From contig NZ_JACSYA010000038.1 of the NCBI RefSeq assembly GCF_029870285.1, positions 1 through 43,597 on the forward strand: a stretch of 43,597 nt of DNA, given 5' to 3'. Both the position numbers and the translations under genes were made by a program. How positions within the stretch are numbered: position 1 is the first letter of the stretch; every line of letters starts with the position of its first letter. This DNA is from Delftia sp. PS-11. GTDB lineage: Bacteria > Pseudomonadota > Gammaproteobacteria > Burkholderiales > Burkholderiaceae_C. Below are positions 34,711 through 43,541 of the stretch, one piece after another. The notes beneath the pieces are model-generated. The model did not search any database and had not been told where the DNA came from. It saw nothing but the letters and a program-made list of their open reading frames with translations.

Positions 34711-36248
34711 GCGGCGCCACCCACACCCTGCGCCTGGTGCTGGGTGATCAGCTCAACCCTGGACACAGCTGGTTCAGCCAGGCGGACCCGCAGGTTGTGC
34801 ATGTGCTCATGGAAGTGCGCCAGGAAACCGACTATGTGCGGCACCACGCACAGAAGATCCTGGCAATCTTTGCCGCCATGCGCGATTTTGCGCGCCATCT
34901 GCGCAGCGCAGGACACCGGGTGCGCTATGTGGCATTGGACGATGCCAGCAACCGCCAGTCGATCACCGGCAATTTGGAGGCGCTGGCCAGGCACTACGGG
35001 GTTGCCAGGGTGCAGTGGCAGCAGCCCGACGAATGGCGGCTCGATGCGCAATTGCAGCAATGGGCCCGCTCGCAGGACATGGACTGCGAGGCGGTGGACA
35101 GCGAGCACTTTCTCACCCGCCGCAATGAACTGGCAGAGCTGATGCGTGGCCGCCGCCAGTGGCTGATGGAGCATTTTTACCGGCAGATGCGGCGCCGCTG
35201 GCAGGTGCTGATGGATGCCCACGGTGAACCCGAAGGGGGCCAGTGGAACTTCGACCATGACAACCGCAAGCCATGGCATGGCACACCGCCGGAGCCCGCT
35301 GACAGCAGGCCTGTGCACGACCATTCGGCGCTGTGGGAAATGCTGCAGAGCGCGGGCGTCCAGAGCATGGGCGACGCGCAGGCGGGGCAGCTGCGCTGGC
35401 CCATCAACCGCACGCAGGCCCTGGCCTGCCTGGATGCGTTTGTCCGCGATGCGCTGCCGCACTTCGGCGCCTACGAAGATGCGATGGCCAGCCAGGCCCC
35501 CCGGCTGTTTCACAGCCTGCTGTCATTCGCGCTGAACGTGAAAATGCTGCAGCCGCTGGAGGTCGTGCGCCGCGCCGAGGCGGCATGGCGCGAAGGCGTC
35601 GCACCGCTGGCGGCCGTCGAAGGGTTTGTGCGCCAGATACTGGGCTGGCGAGAGTATGTGCGGGGCATCTACTGGGCGAACATGCCGCGCTACGGGCAGC
35701 TCAACGCACTGAACCACTGCCAGCCTTTGCCTGCGTGGTTCTGGAGCGGCGATACCCGCATGCGCTGCATGCGGCTGGCGATTGGCCAGTCGCTGCAGAC
35801 GGCGCATGCCCACCACATACAGCGGCTGATGGTGATCGGCAACTTTGCACTGCTCGCGGGCCTGAGCCCGCAGGCCCTGCACCAGTGGTACCTGGGCGTG
35901 TACATCGATGCCTTCGAATGGGTGGAGCTACCCAATACCCTGGGCATGAGCCAGCGTGCAGACGGTGGCTTGATCGCCACCAAGCCCTACGTCAGCAGCG
36001 CTGCCTATATCCATCGCATGAGCGATTATTGCAAGGGCTGCACCTACGACCACCGCCAGAAGACGGGGGATGGGGCCTGCCCTTTCAATGCCCTGTACTG
36101 GGACTTTCTGGAGCGGCACAGTCCGGCGTTGGGCACCAATCCCAGACTGGCCATGGTCTACCGCCAGTGGCAGAAAATGCCAGATGCGCAGCGCCAGGCG
36201 CTCAGGCAGCAGGCCCGGCAAGTGCTCGCACGACTGGATACGCTTTAG
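34707..36248 (+). CDS. Fe-S cluster photolyase/cryptochrome (FeS-BCP, PhrB type)
   Basis: This is a flavoprotein of the bacterial cryptochrome/photolyase branch that carries a [4Fe-4S] cluster; studied members repair (6-4) photoproducts with blue light. It has 513 residues. The N-terminal antenna domain begins [16 protein letters not shown]. The FAD-binding helical domain includes [22 protein letters not shown]. The four cluster cysteines are C354, C442, C445 and C458, each four positions higher than those of Agrobacterium PhrB as I remember them (350/438/441/454). It ends the operon of MerR/B12 regulator, lipocalin, flavoprotein and DUF2256, and overlaps DUF2256 by four bases. It converges on an ArsR gene 15 bases away. 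Confidence 0.95.
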   Translation: MSGATHTLRLVLGDQLNPGHSWFSQADPQVVHVLMEVRQETDYVRHHAQKILAIFAAMRDFARHLRSAGHRVRYVALDDASNRQSITGNLEALARHYGVARVQWQQPDEWRLDAQLQQWARSQDMDCEAVDSEHFLTRRNELAELMRGRRQWLMEHFYRQMRRRWQVLMDAHGEPEGGQWNFDHDNRKPWHGTPPEPADSRPVHDHSALWEMLQSAGVQSMGDAQAGQLRWPINRTQALACLDAFVRDALPHFGAYEDAMASQAPRLFHSLLSFALNVKMLQPLEVVRRAEAAWREGVAPLAAVEGFVRQILGWREYVRGIYWANMPRYGQLNALNHCQPLPAWFWSGDTRMRCMRLAIGQSLQTAHAHHIQRLMVIGNFALLAGLSPQALHQWYLGVYIDAFEWVELPNTLGMSQRADGGLIATKPYVSSAAYIHRMSDYCKGCTYDHRQKTGDGACPFNALYWDFLERHSPALGTNPRLAMVYRQWQKMPDAQRQALRQQARQVLARLDTL

Positions 36249-36263
36249 AACCTGCTCGCGACC

Positions 36264-36584
36264 TCATCGCTGCTCTGCGGCAATCCGTTCGCAGACCGTG
36301 GTGCACATCTGTGCTACGGTCTCATTGGCAATGAAGTAGTAGATGCTCACACCTTCGCGCCTGCGCCCCAGAATGCGAGCCTGGTACAAGGTATTCAGAT
36401 GCTGGGACATATTCGGCTGCGTGGTGGAAATCACGGCCAGCAGCTCGGATACGTTCTTCTCACCGCTGCATAGCGCACTGATGATCCTGAGCCGCAGGGG
36501 AGCCGCCATGGCACGGAACAACTCTGCAGCGCTGTCAAATACGCTGTCATCATCGATTTCCATGCCTTCACCGCTCCGATTCAT
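36264..36584 (-). CDS. ArsR-family repressor with Cys residues
   Basis: This is a winged-helix repressor of 106 residues (or 99 from the internal ATG at 36563, which has GGAG upstream). The helix-turn-helix is VSELLAVISTTQPNMSQHLNTLYQARILGRRREGVSIYYFI, in the style of the BigR/SqrR/SoxR-type group, which sense persulfide or oxidants through two cysteines. Cys39 before the HTH (ISALCSGEKN) and Cys94/Cys98 in the last helix (MCTTVCERI) occupy comparable places. It is monocistronic, convergent with the photolyase gene. AT-rich half-palindromes upstream (36601-36656) may be its operator. Confidence 0.88.
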   Translation of the reverse strand: MNRSGEGMEIDDDSVFDSAAELFRAMAAPLRLRIISALCSGEKNVSELLAVISTTQPNMSQHLNTLYQARILGRRREGVSIYYFIANETVAQMCTTVCERIAAEQR

Positions 36585-36600
36585 ATGCGTTAGTTACCTG

Positions 36601-36656
36601 TTTGTATAGCGATATGGAAAAAGATAGCCACAGCGCCAATGTATCCTAGTGTATAT
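36601..36656. promoter_or_regulatory. AT-rich repeated motifs upstream of the arsR-type gene
   Basis: TTTGTATAGCGATAT (36601-36615) and TGTATCCTAGTGTATAT (36640-36656) share TGTAT-containing half sites in the upstream region of the repressor gene. ArsR/BigR proteins often bind ATAT-rich dyads in their own promoters. This is weak, pattern-level evidence. Confidence 0.3.
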
Positions 36657-36732
36657 GCCCCTGTTCCGACATGGTGACACAGTCAACAAAGGTAGACCAA
36701 ACAGGTTTCATCCTGGTGCGGCCCTGCGCATG

Positions 36733-36763
36733 AAAAAAGCCCCTGCCTCGAAAGACAGGGGCT
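36733..36763 (-). terminator. intrinsic terminator of the tct operon
   Basis: On the minus strand an 8-bp perfect stem (AGCCCCTG/CAGGGGCT) is extended by T-G, C-G and T-A pairs to 11 bp. It is capped by a TTCG tetraloop and followed by TTTTTT. It lies about 60 bases after the tctA stop. This is a textbook Rho-independent terminator. Confidence 0.88.
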
Positions 36764-36823
36764 ATGAGGAGCCCGGTGACGCCATGCGTAGCATCGCCGG
36801 GCTGGCTAGCAAGGGGGAAAAGC

Positions 36824-38326
36824 TCAGCCTGCGGAGGGCTTGGGCTGCAGGCGCTTGAGCACGCGCGGCACGATGAGCACGGCCAGCACGATGATGATCA
36901 GCGTCAGCGACATGGGCCGCTGCAGGAAGATCGACCAGTTGCCCTCGCCGATGGAGACGGCGTTGCGCATCTGCGCCTCGGCCAGAGGGCCCAGGATCAT
37001 GCCGACCACGACCGGCGCGGTGGGAAAGTCGAAGCGGCGCATCAGCACGCCCAGCAGGCCGATGCCGTACAGCAGGAACAAATCGAAGGCGCTCTGGCGC
37101 ATACCGTAGGCACCCACCGTCGCGAAGATCAGGATACCTGCGTACAGCTGAGGACGCGGAATCTTGAGCAGTTTGACCCACAGGCCTACCATGGGCAGGT
37201 TCAGCACCAGCAGCATCAGGTTGCCGATGTACAGCGAGGCAATCAGTGCCCAGACCAGCGCGGCCGAAGATGTGAACAGCTGCGGGCCAGGGTTGATGCC
37301 GTAATTCTGGAACGCGCCCAGCAGCACGGCCGTGGTATTGCTGGTGGGAATGCCCAGGGTCAGCAGCGGAATCAGCGCGGCAGTCACCGTGGCATTGTTG
37401 GCAGCCTCGGGGCCTGCCACGCCTTCGATGGCGCCCTTGCCGCCGAACTCGGCCTTGTCCTCAGCCTTGGCCAGCCTTTTTTCGGTGGCATAGCTCAGGA
37501 ACGTCGGAATCTCCGTGCCGCCAGCAGGAATGCAGCCGAACGGCGTACCGATCACCGTGCCGCGCAGCCAGGCAGGCCAGGAGCGCTTCCAGTCACGCGC
37601 CGTCATGTGCACACGGCCCATCTTGTTCTGCGATTCGACCACCTTGCCTTCGTACATGGCGGCGTACAGCACCTCGGCCACAGCAAACAGGCCCACGGCC
37701 ACCAGCACGATGTCCACGCCATCGAGCAGTTCCATCTTGCCCATGGTGTAGCGTGCGGCGCCAGAAATCTGGTCCATGCCGATGCAGCCCAGCGCCAGCC
37801 CCAGGAACAGGGCAGTCATGCCGCGCAGCGCGCTCTGGCCGAGCACGGCACTCACCGTCGTGAAGGCCAGCACCATCAGCATGAAGTACTCCGGGGGGCC
37901 CAGCTTGACGGCAAAGTCAGCAACCGTCGGGGCAAACAGGGTCACCACGGCCGTGGCCACAGTACCCGCCACGAACGAGCCGATGGCGGCCGTCGCCAGC
38001 GCGGCGCCCGCACGGCCGCTCTTGGCCATCTTGTTGCCCTCCATGGCCGTGACCATGCTGGCCGTCTCGCCCGGCGTATTGAGCAAGATGGAGGTGGTCG
38101 AGCCGCCATACATGGCACCGTAGTAGATGCCCGAGAAGAAGATCATCGAGGCAGTGACGTCCACCTTGGCGGTGATAGGCAGCAGCATGGCAACGGCCAC
38201 GGCAGGGCCGATGCCGGGCAGCACGCCCACGGCGGTGCCCAGTGCGCAGCCGACCAGGGCCCACAGCAGGTTGACCGGTGTGACGGCGGTGGCGAAGCCC
38301 GCCAGCAATGCGTCAAAGATTTCCAT
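36824..38326 (-). CDS. tctA: tripartite tricarboxylate transporter, large permease TctA
   Basis: TctA is the 12-helix inner-membrane permease of the TTT system, driven by an ion gradient and fed by the periplasmic receptor TctC. It has 500 residues. Family motifs seen are [19 protein letters not shown] and [14 protein letters not shown] in the first half, and [25 protein letters not shown] and [21 protein letters not shown] in the second. The ATG at 38326 overlaps the tctB stop by one base (TAATG). It is the last gene of tctC-tctB-tctA, followed by a strong terminator. The substrate is probably a citrate-like tricarboxylate or a related acid, but it is not readable from sequence. Confidence 0.96.
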   Translation of the reverse strand: MEIFDALLAGFATAVTPVNLLWALVGCALGTAVGVLPGIGPAVAVAMLLPITAKVDVTASMIFFSGIYYGAMYGGSTTSILLNTPGETASMVTAMEGNKMAKSGRAGAALATAAIGSFVAGTVATAVVTLFAPTVADFAVKLGPPEYFMLMVLAFTTVSAVLGQSALRGMTALFLGLALGCIGMDQISGAARYTMGKMELLDGVDIVLVAVGLFAVAEVLYAAMYEGKVVESQNKMGRVHMTARDWKRSWPAWLRGTVIGTPFGCIPAGGTEIPTFLSYATEKRLAKAEDKAEFGGKGAIEGVAGPEAANNATVTAALIPLLTLGIPTSNTTAVLLGAFQNYGINPGPQLFTSSAALVWALIASLYIGNLMLLVLNLPMVGLWVKLLKIPRPQLYAGILIFATVGAYGMRQSAFDLFLLYGIGLLGVLMRRFDFPTAPVVVGMILGPLAEAQMRNAVSIGEGNWSIFLQRPMSLTLIIIVLAVLIVPRVLKRLQPKPSAG

Positions 38327-38898
38327 TACAGCCACCCTGTTTCAGTCAGGCCCGGCAGATTGATTGCCAGGAATTGCGTGAAAGCCCAGAACACGGGCGC
38401 CGAGATCAGCAGGCCAGTCAGCACATCCTTGGCCCAGGTGGCCGGTGCACCGGCGTGCGGCTGGCCACCAGCGCGGCGCAGGCCCTGTACAGCCAGTACG
38501 TAGCAAACCGTGCAACTGACAATAAAGCCCACGGTTGCGATCAGCGAAGCATTGACCAGCAGACCGGCCGACACCCAGACGAAGGCGCCGATATCGGCGC
38601 GCGGATGCCCGCCCGGATCGGAGGCATGACGGTAGCCTCCTGTGCGCGCCTCCCAGACCAGCCAGCCTCCGCACACCGCCAGCACGGCGGCACACAGCCA
38701 GGGCAGGAAATTGGGGCCTACGCCGCCATAGCCGGAATCGGCCGGAATTTGCAATGCGCCGAAAGCCAGACCAGCGGCGACAAGCAGCACGCCTGCGCCG
38801 ACGATGGTCTGGGCGCGTGCCGAAGGAACGCTGCTGGGCTCATCGGCCAGCGCCGCAGCATCCGTGGCAAGGTGACGGGGTTGTGAAGAATCGGACAT
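38326..38898 (-). CDS. tctB: tripartite tricarboxylate transporter, small permease TctB
   Basis: TctB is the four-helix small membrane subunit that partners TctA. It has 190 residues. A hydrophilic N-terminal tail of about 30 residues is followed by helices near 32-52, 70-90, 110-135 and 165-185. The segment [29 protein letters not shown] matches the family (xxGPxxFPxxLA type). GGAACAACCC precedes the ATG. It is translationally coupled to tctA. A hairpin separates it from the highly translated receptor gene tctC. Confidence 0.93.
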   Translation of the reverse strand: MSDSSQPRHLATDAAALADEPSSVPSARAQTIVGAGVLLVAAGLAFGALQIPADSGYGGVGPNFLPWLCAAVLAVCGGWLVWEARTGGYRHASDPGGHPRADIGAFVWVSAGLLVNASLIATVGFIVSCTVCYVLAVQGLRRAGGQPHAGAPATWAKDVLTGLLISAPVFWAFTQFLAINLPGLTETGWL

Positions 38899-38970
38899 GG
38901 GTTGTTCCTGGCCACAGCAAAGGTGGCGGCCAAGCCTGCCTGCTGCGGAACATAAGGTAAAAATGAATCA

Positions 38971-39056
38971 GGGCAGGCGCCATGGACAGCGCCTGCCTCG
39001 GCCCGGCAATCCGGGCAATGGCCGCACCCGCCCGGCCCAAGGCCGGTGCGGCGGCC
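38971..39056 (-). promoter_or_regulatory. hairpins between tctC and tctB
   Basis: Two inverted repeats lie in the 160-base gap. One is GGCAGGCGC/GCGCCTGCC (38972-38997, 8-base loop). The other is a GC-rich pair CCGGCC/GGCCGG nested in CCGCACC/GGTGCGG (39022-39051), directly after the tctC stop. Such hairpins behind receptor genes usually protect the receptor mRNA or limit read-through, giving more receptor than permease. Confidence 0.55.
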
Positions 39057-39059
39057 TGG

Positions 39060-40019
39060 TTACACCATGCCGGACTTGACCATGGTGGCGCGCAGGCTTG
39101 CGAACTCCTGGTCCACAAACTCGCCGAACGCGTCGCCGGCCAGCCATGCGGGGGTCCAGTCGTTCTTTTGCAGGGCTTCGGCCCAGGCCTTGCTCTTGGT
39201 AGCTTTTTCGATCATGGCCACGAGCGCATCGCGCTGGGCCTTGGAGATGCCGGGCGCGCCATAGACGCCGCGCCAGTTGCCGATCTCGACATTGATGCCC
39301 TGCTCCTTGAGCGTAGGCACATCCACGCCCTTGAGGCGCTGGCCCGAAGTCACGCCGATGGGTTTCATCTTGCCAGTGGCGATGTACTCGGCAAACTCGC
39401 TGAAGCCGCTGCCACCGACCGTGACGTTGCCGCCCAGGATGGCAGAGATCGCCTCACCGCCTCCACGGAACGCCACATAGTTGATCTTGGAGGGATCGAC
39501 GCCGACCTCGCGTGCGATCATGGCGGCAGCAATATGCTCCGTAGAGCCGCGCGAGCCACCGCCCCACTTGATGGAGCCAGGGTCCTTCTTGAGCTGTGCG
39601 ACCACCTCGGCCATGCTCTTGTAGGGCGAATTGGCAGGCAGCACGAACACGTTGTATTCGCTGGTCAGGCGCGCCAGCGGCGTGGCCTGGCTCAGGTTCA
39701 CAGGGGGCTTGCCGGTGATGATGCCGCCCAGCATCACGGCGCCCATGACCATCATGGCATTCGGGTCACCCTTGCTGCCGTTGACGAACTGCGCAAGGCC
39801 GATGGCGCCCGCAGCACCACCCTTGTTGTCATAGGTGACGGAAGAAGCCTGACCAGCGTCCTGCAAGGCCTTGCCCAGGGCACGGCCCGTGGTGTCCCAG
39901 CCACCGCCGGGGTTGGCCGGCAGCATCATCTTGACAGCCGCAGCCGCCTGAGCGGACAGCGGCAGGCTGCCTGCAGCGGCCAGCGCGGCCAGAGACTTCA
40001 GAAAAGTATCACGACGCAT
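39060..40019 (-). CDS. tctC: tripartite tricarboxylate transporter substrate-binding protein TctC
   Basis: TctC is the periplasmic receptor that hands substrate to TctAB. It has 319 residues. The signal peptide MRRDTFLKSLAALAAAGSL (with a near-Tat RRDTFLK) ends at AQA. The mature region includes VKMMLPANPGGGWDTTGRALG with the PGGGWD loop typical of the TctC branch, then YDNKGGAAGAIGLAQF. AAGGAGT lies upstream of the ATG. It is the first gene of tctCBA and is divergent from the tctDE regulators. The direct repeats at 40084-40104 lie in the shared promoter region. Confidence 0.95.
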   Translation of the reverse strand: MRRDTFLKSLAALAAAGSLPLSAQAAAAVKMMLPANPGGGWDTTGRALGKALQDAGQASSVTYDNKGGAAGAIGLAQFVNGSKGDPNAMMVMGAVMLGGIITGKPPVNLSQATPLARLTSEYNVFVLPANSPYKSMAEVVAQLKKDPGSIKWGGGSRGSTEHIAAAMIAREVGVDPSKINYVAFRGGGEAISAILGGNVTVGGSGFSEFAEYIATGKMKPIGVTSGQRLKGVDVPTLKEQGINVEIGNWRGVYGAPGISKAQRDALVAMIEKATKSKAWAEALQKNDWTPAWLAGDAFGEFVDQEFASLRATMVKSGMV

Positions 40020-40083
40020 GGTTTGACTCCTTATGTTGTAAGGCTGCCGATGATGGTCTTGCTACCTGTCAAATGGCTGTCCA

Positions 40084-40104
40084 AATCCCTAGGGGAATCC
40101 CTAG
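40084..40104. promoter_or_regulatory. 9-bp direct repeats in the tctC/tctD divergent promoter
   Basis: AATCCCTAG occurs at 40084-40092 and 40096-40104, starts 12 bases apart, and the first copy also sits in the palindrome CCCTAGGG. OmpR-type regulators bind tandem direct repeats about one helical turn apart, so this is a good candidate TctD site. It lies about 65 bases before tctC and 52 before tctD. Confidence 0.6.
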
Positions 40105-40155
40105 ATCGTCTTCAGCGGGCAGACCCGCGCTGCCCCCGGTGCTAACGTACTCGCC

Positions 40156-40842
40156 ATGCAATTGCTGCTTGTAGAAGACGACAACGCCATGCGCGCCACC
40201 TTGCAGCGCACGCTGATGCGGCGCGGCATCCAGGTCGAGACGGCGGCCGACGGGCCTGCCGCGCTGGCGCAGTGGCTGGTGCGCGAACCCGATGCCGTGG
40301 TGCTGGACCTGAGCCTGCCAGGGCTCGACGGACTGCAGGTGCTGGAGCAGGCGCGCAGCCAGGGCATGCGCACGCCCGTGCTCATACTCACGGCACGCGG
40401 CACCGTAGGCGACCGCGTCCTGGGACTGAACGCGGGCGCGGACGACTACCTGGCCAAGCCCTTCGACCTGGATGAGCTGGAGGCGCGCCTTCGCGCCCTG
40501 CTGCGCCGCAGCCATGACAGCTTTGCCGCCAAGCCTCCTGCCGAAACCATCGCGCTGGGCGCGCTGCGCTACGACAAGTCCAGCGGCGCCATCTACCGCG
40601 ACGGCGAAGCCATGGAGCTGACGCCGCGTGAACTCGCGCTGATGCACGCACTGCTGGCACGCCCGGGCCATGCCGTGACCAAGGAGCGGCTGTTCGGCCT
40701 GGTGTTTCCCGGCGAGTCCGATGTGCAGTACGAGGCCGTGGAGGTCGTGGCCTACCGCCTGCGCAAGAAGCTGGCGGGCACAGGCACGCAACTGGTCACG
40801 CTCAGGGGCCTGGGCTATCTGCTCAAGGCAGAGGCGGCCTGA
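40156..40842 (+). CDS. tctD: response regulator TctD (OmpR family)
   Basis: This 228-residue regulator has a receiver domain (residues 1-115) with acidic residues E7/D8/D9, phospho-acceptor D51 in VVLDLSLPG, and K101 in LAKPFDLDEL. The C-terminal winged helix (about 135-225) has LTPRELALMHALLARPGHAVTKERLF and VVAYRLRKKL. It is expected to activate the divergent tctCBA transporter when its substrate is sensed. It is followed three bases later by the sensor kinase. There is no clear Shine-Dalgarno before the ATG, so the transcript may be leaderless or nearly so. Confidence 0.96.
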   Translation: MQLLLVEDDNAMRATLQRTLMRRGIQVETAADGPAALAQWLVREPDAVVLDLSLPGLDGLQVLEQARSQGMRTPVLILTARGTVGDRVLGLNAGADDYLAKPFDLDELEARLRALLRRSHDSFAAKPPAETIALGALRYDKSSGAIYRDGEAMELTPRELALMHALLARPGHAVTKERLFGLVFPGESDVQYEAVEVVAYRLRKKLAGTGTQLVTLRGLGYLLKAEAA

Positions 40843-40845
40843 GCC

Positions 40846-42327
40846 ATGCCTGCATCCGGCCTGCCGCTTGCCAAGAGCGCGCCCTGGTCGCTGCGGCGCC
40901 AGCTGCTCACGGGCATCCTCGTGCCCGTCATGCTGTTCATCGGCTTCAACACCTGGAGCCTGTACCAGCAGACGCTGGCATCCCTGCATACGGCCTATGA
41001 CCGCACGCTGCTGGCTTCTGCCAAAAGCATCAGCGAGCAGCTCGAAGTCACCGGCTATGATGAATCGGCACAGCTGCACGCCATCGTGCCCTACTCCGCA
41101 CTTGAAATCTTCGAGGCGGACAACCAAAGCCGCATGTTCTACCGCGTCTCGACGCTCGACGGTGAAATGGTCTCGGGCTTTGCCGAATTGCCCATGTGGC
41201 GCGGCAATATCCCGCAGCGCCCGCCCTATGCTGCCCTGGTCGATTTCTACAACGACCGTTTCCGTGGGCGGCCCGTGCGCGTGGCCGTGCTGCTGCAGCC
41301 TGTGGCAGGCGGGGAAGGCCGTGGCATGGCAGTCATCCAGGTGGCGGAAACCCTGGAGCTGCGCGAAACGCTGGCCCTGCAGATCCTGCGCACCACGCTG
41401 GCACGCCAGGCGCTGCTGGTGGCCGCCGTGGCGCTGATCGTAGCCTTCGTGGTGCAGCGTGCCACCCAGCCCGTGCGCCAGCTTAGCGCGGACTTGCGCA
41501 TGCGCCCGCGCGGCGACCTCAGCCCCCTGTCTGCGCCGGCAGCACCGCGCGAACTGCAACCGCTGCTGGGCTCCATCAACCAGCTCATGCAGCGGCTGCA
41601 CCAGCTGCTGTCCGACCAGAAACGCTTCGTGCGCGATGCCTCGCACCAGCTGCGCACACCGCTGGCCGTTCTCAAGGCGCAATTGCAATCGGCCCAGCGC
41701 GGTGACGTCCCTGCCGAGCAGGCCTTCGAGGAAATCGGCGCCACCGTAGACCGCGCCACACGCCTGGCCAACCAGATGCTGGCCCTGGCCAAGGTCGAGC
41801 AACTGCGCCAGGAAGGCAGCACCCAGCCCGCACTGCCCGCACCCTGCCTGCTGGACGAAGCCGTGCGGGACATGGCCATCGAGCTGTCGCCGCTGATCGC
41901 GGAAAACGACATCGACTTCTCCATCGACACCGAGCCCTGCCCCGTGCCAGCCCATGAATGGATGCTGCGCGAACTCACACGCAACCTGCTGCACAACGCC
42001 ATACGCCACATGCCGCCAGGCGGCAGCCTGCACATCAGCGTGCACCAGGCTGGCAGCCAGGCCGTGCTCAGCGTGCGCGACAGCGGGCCGGGCATCGACA
42101 GCGAACTCGCACAGCGCCTGTTCCAGCCCTTTTCGGCAGGCAATGCGCGCAGCGGCTCCGGCCTGGGACTGGCCATCTGCCATGAGATCGTGCAGACCCT
42201 GGGAGGCGCCATCGAACTGCGCAACATCCAGGCACAGGGCGAAGTGCTCGGCCTGCATGCACATGTGGCGTTGCCGCTGTGGACCACCGCCAGCCATGGC
42301 AACACCAGCACACCGCGCGCACAATAG
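40846..42327 (+). CDS. tctE: sensor histidine kinase TctE
   Basis: This is an inner-membrane kinase of 493 residues. A first transmembrane helix lies at about 20-40. A periplasmic sensing domain follows (about 40-180), with the DUF2476/TctE-like layout LHTAYDRTLLASAKSISEQLEV. The second helix is at about 187-205. The phosphorylated His267 lies in DASHQLRTPLAVL. The ATPase domain has the N box RNLLHNAIRHMPPGG, G1 VRDSGPGID and G2 GSGLGLAI. It pairs with TctD three bases upstream and shares its transcript. The signal is likely the same carboxylate carried by TctABC. Confidence 0.96.
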   Translation: MPASGLPLAKSAPWSLRRQLLTGILVPVMLFIGFNTWSLYQQTLASLHTAYDRTLLASAKSISEQLEVTGYDESAQLHAIVPYSALEIFEADNQSRMFYRVSTLDGEMVSGFAELPMWRGNIPQRPPYAALVDFYNDRFRGRPVRVAVLLQPVAGGEGRGMAVIQVAETLELRETLALQILRTTLARQALLVAAVALIVAFVVQRATQPVRQLSADLRMRPRGDLSPLSAPAAPRELQPLLGSINQLMQRLHQLLSDQKRFVRDASHQLRTPLAVLKAQLQSAQRGDVPAEQAFEEIGATVDRATRLANQMLALAKVEQLRQEGSTQPALPAPCLLDEAVRDMAIELSPLIAENDIDFSIDTEPCPVPAHEWMLRELTRNLLHNAIRHMPPGGSLHISVHQAGSQAVLSVRDSGPGIDSELAQRLFQPFSAGNARSGSGLGLAICHEIVQTLGGAIELRNIQAQGEVLGLHAHVALPLWTTASHGNTSTPRAQ

Positions 42328-42331
42328 CGCC

Positions 42332-42781
42332 ATGAGCGATATTGAATCGATGCGTCTGGACAAATGGCTGTGGTGCGCGCGCTTCTACAAGACGCGCAGC
42401 CTCGCCGTCGAGGAAATAGGCAAGGGCCGGGTCAGCGTCAACGGCGCCCCCGTCAAGCCCTCACGCGAGGTACGCTGCGGCGATACCGTCGCGTTGCGCC
42501 AGGGGCAGGTCCCCCGTACCGTGGTCATCCGCGGCCTGTCAGGCATGCGCGGCCCGGCCCCCGTCGCCCAGGCTCTGTATGAGGAAACCGCCGAAAGCCT
42601 GGCGGAACGCACACGCCTGGCAGAGGCACGCCGCCTGGCGCCAGAACCGGCCAGCAGCATTGCCAGCCTGCACGATGGCCGTCCCACCAAACGTGACCGG
42701 CGCCAGATCGACCGGGTGCGCGAGCAGCACGGCTGGGACAGTCGCTGGAGCGCATCCATCGACAGCACCGACAGGCGCTGA
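42332..42781 (+). CDS. hslR: Hsp15-type S4-domain RNA-binding protein
   Basis: This 149-residue protein begins MSDIESMRLDKWLWCARFYKTRSLAVEEIGKGRVSVNG, an S4 RNA-binding domain at residues 8-70, followed by a basic C-terminal helix region (RPTKRDRRQIDRVREQHGW). In E. coli, Hsp15 rescues stalled 50S subunits that carry peptidyl-tRNA after heat shock. The ATG at 42332 lies four bases after the tctE stop; the longer frame, which overlaps tctE, is not real. It is convergent with the pseudouridine synthase gene. Confidence 0.92.
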   Translation: MSDIESMRLDKWLWCARFYKTRSLAVEEIGKGRVSVNGAPVKPSREVRCGDTVALRQGQVPRTVVIRGLSGMRGPAPVAQALYEETAESLAERTRLAEARRLAPEPASSIASLHDGRPTKRDRRQIDRVREQHGWDSRWSASIDSTDRR

Positions 42782-42794
42782 CGGAGCGCGCGCT

Positions 42795-43541
42795 TTATGG
42801 CCTGGGTGAAAGCCGGGCCAGATCCTCGGCCGACAGCCAGCGCCATTGGCCGGGCTGCAGATCCTCGGGCAGCGACAGATCACCAATCTTCCAGCGGTGC
42901 AGCCCCTCGACACGGTTGCCCACGGCGGCAACCATGCGCTTGACCTGGTGGTACTTGCCCTCGGTCAGGGTCAAGTCCAGTACATGCTCCTCGACCTGTT
43001 CGCAGGCAGCGGCACGGACGGGCTTGGGGTCGTCATCCAGGACCACGCCTTCGAGCAGGCGTGCCACCTGCCGTGCATCGACCGGATGCCTGGTGGTCAC
43101 ACGGTAAATCTTGGGCACATGCTTCTTGGGCGAACTCATGCGGTGAATGAACTGGCCATCATCGCTGAGCAGCAGCAGGCCGGTCGTGTCCTGATCCAGC
43201 CGCCCCACGGCCTGCACGCCCTGCACAGCCCCCTTGTTGGGCCGCTGGCGCAGCGGCATGGGCAGCAGCGTATAGATGCTGGGATAAGCCGAGGGCTTTT
43301 GCGAACACTCTGTGCCTGCAGGTTTATTCAGCAGCACATAACCCAGCGCATGGTAGGCCCACTCCACACCTTGTACGCGAAAGCGCAGACCCTCCGGGTC
43401 GATATCCAGCGCCGAATCCAGGCAGCGCACCCAGTCCTGGGCCTCGGCGTCCCAGAGCTCCACCCAGCCTTGCTGGACCAGTCCGGAGCACACACGGCGG
43501 ATGCCGAAACCCTGGGAATACAGAATGTCTTGCAGTTGCAT
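42795..43541 (-). CDS. rsuA: RsuA-type 16S rRNA pseudouridine synthase
   Basis: It converts a uridine of rRNA to pseudouridine; RsuA acts on U516 of 16S rRNA. It has 248 residues. The N-terminal S4-like region is MQLQDILYSQGFGIRRVCSGLV. The catalytic domain has LLNKPAGTECS and the catalytic Asp116 in VGRLDQDTTGLLLLSDDG. The late motif is LTEGKYHQVKRMVAAVGNRVEGLHR. The ATG at 43541 was chosen over upstream in-frame ATGs because GGAAG lies at the right distance and the family starts MQLQ. It could also be an RluE/RluF-like relative, but overall form and the N terminus favour RsuA. Confidence 0.9.
   Translation of the reverse strand: MQLQDILYSQGFGIRRVCSGLVQQGWVELWDAEAQDWVRCLDSALDIDPEGLRFRVQGVEWAYHALGYVLLNKPAGTECSQKPSAYPSIYTLLPMPLRQRPNKGAVQGVQAVGRLDQDTTGLLLLSDDGQFIHRMSSPKKHVPKIYRVTTRHPVDARQVARLLEGVVLDDDPKPVRAAACEQVEEHVLDLTLTEGKYHQVKRMVAAVGNRVEGLHRWKIGDLSLPEDLQPGQWRWLSAEDLARLSPRP

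Noticed and set aside
40069..42363. 764-residue minus-strand frame opposite tctDE
   Set aside because: It is antisense to two well-supported genes; the composition is typical of a shadow frame.
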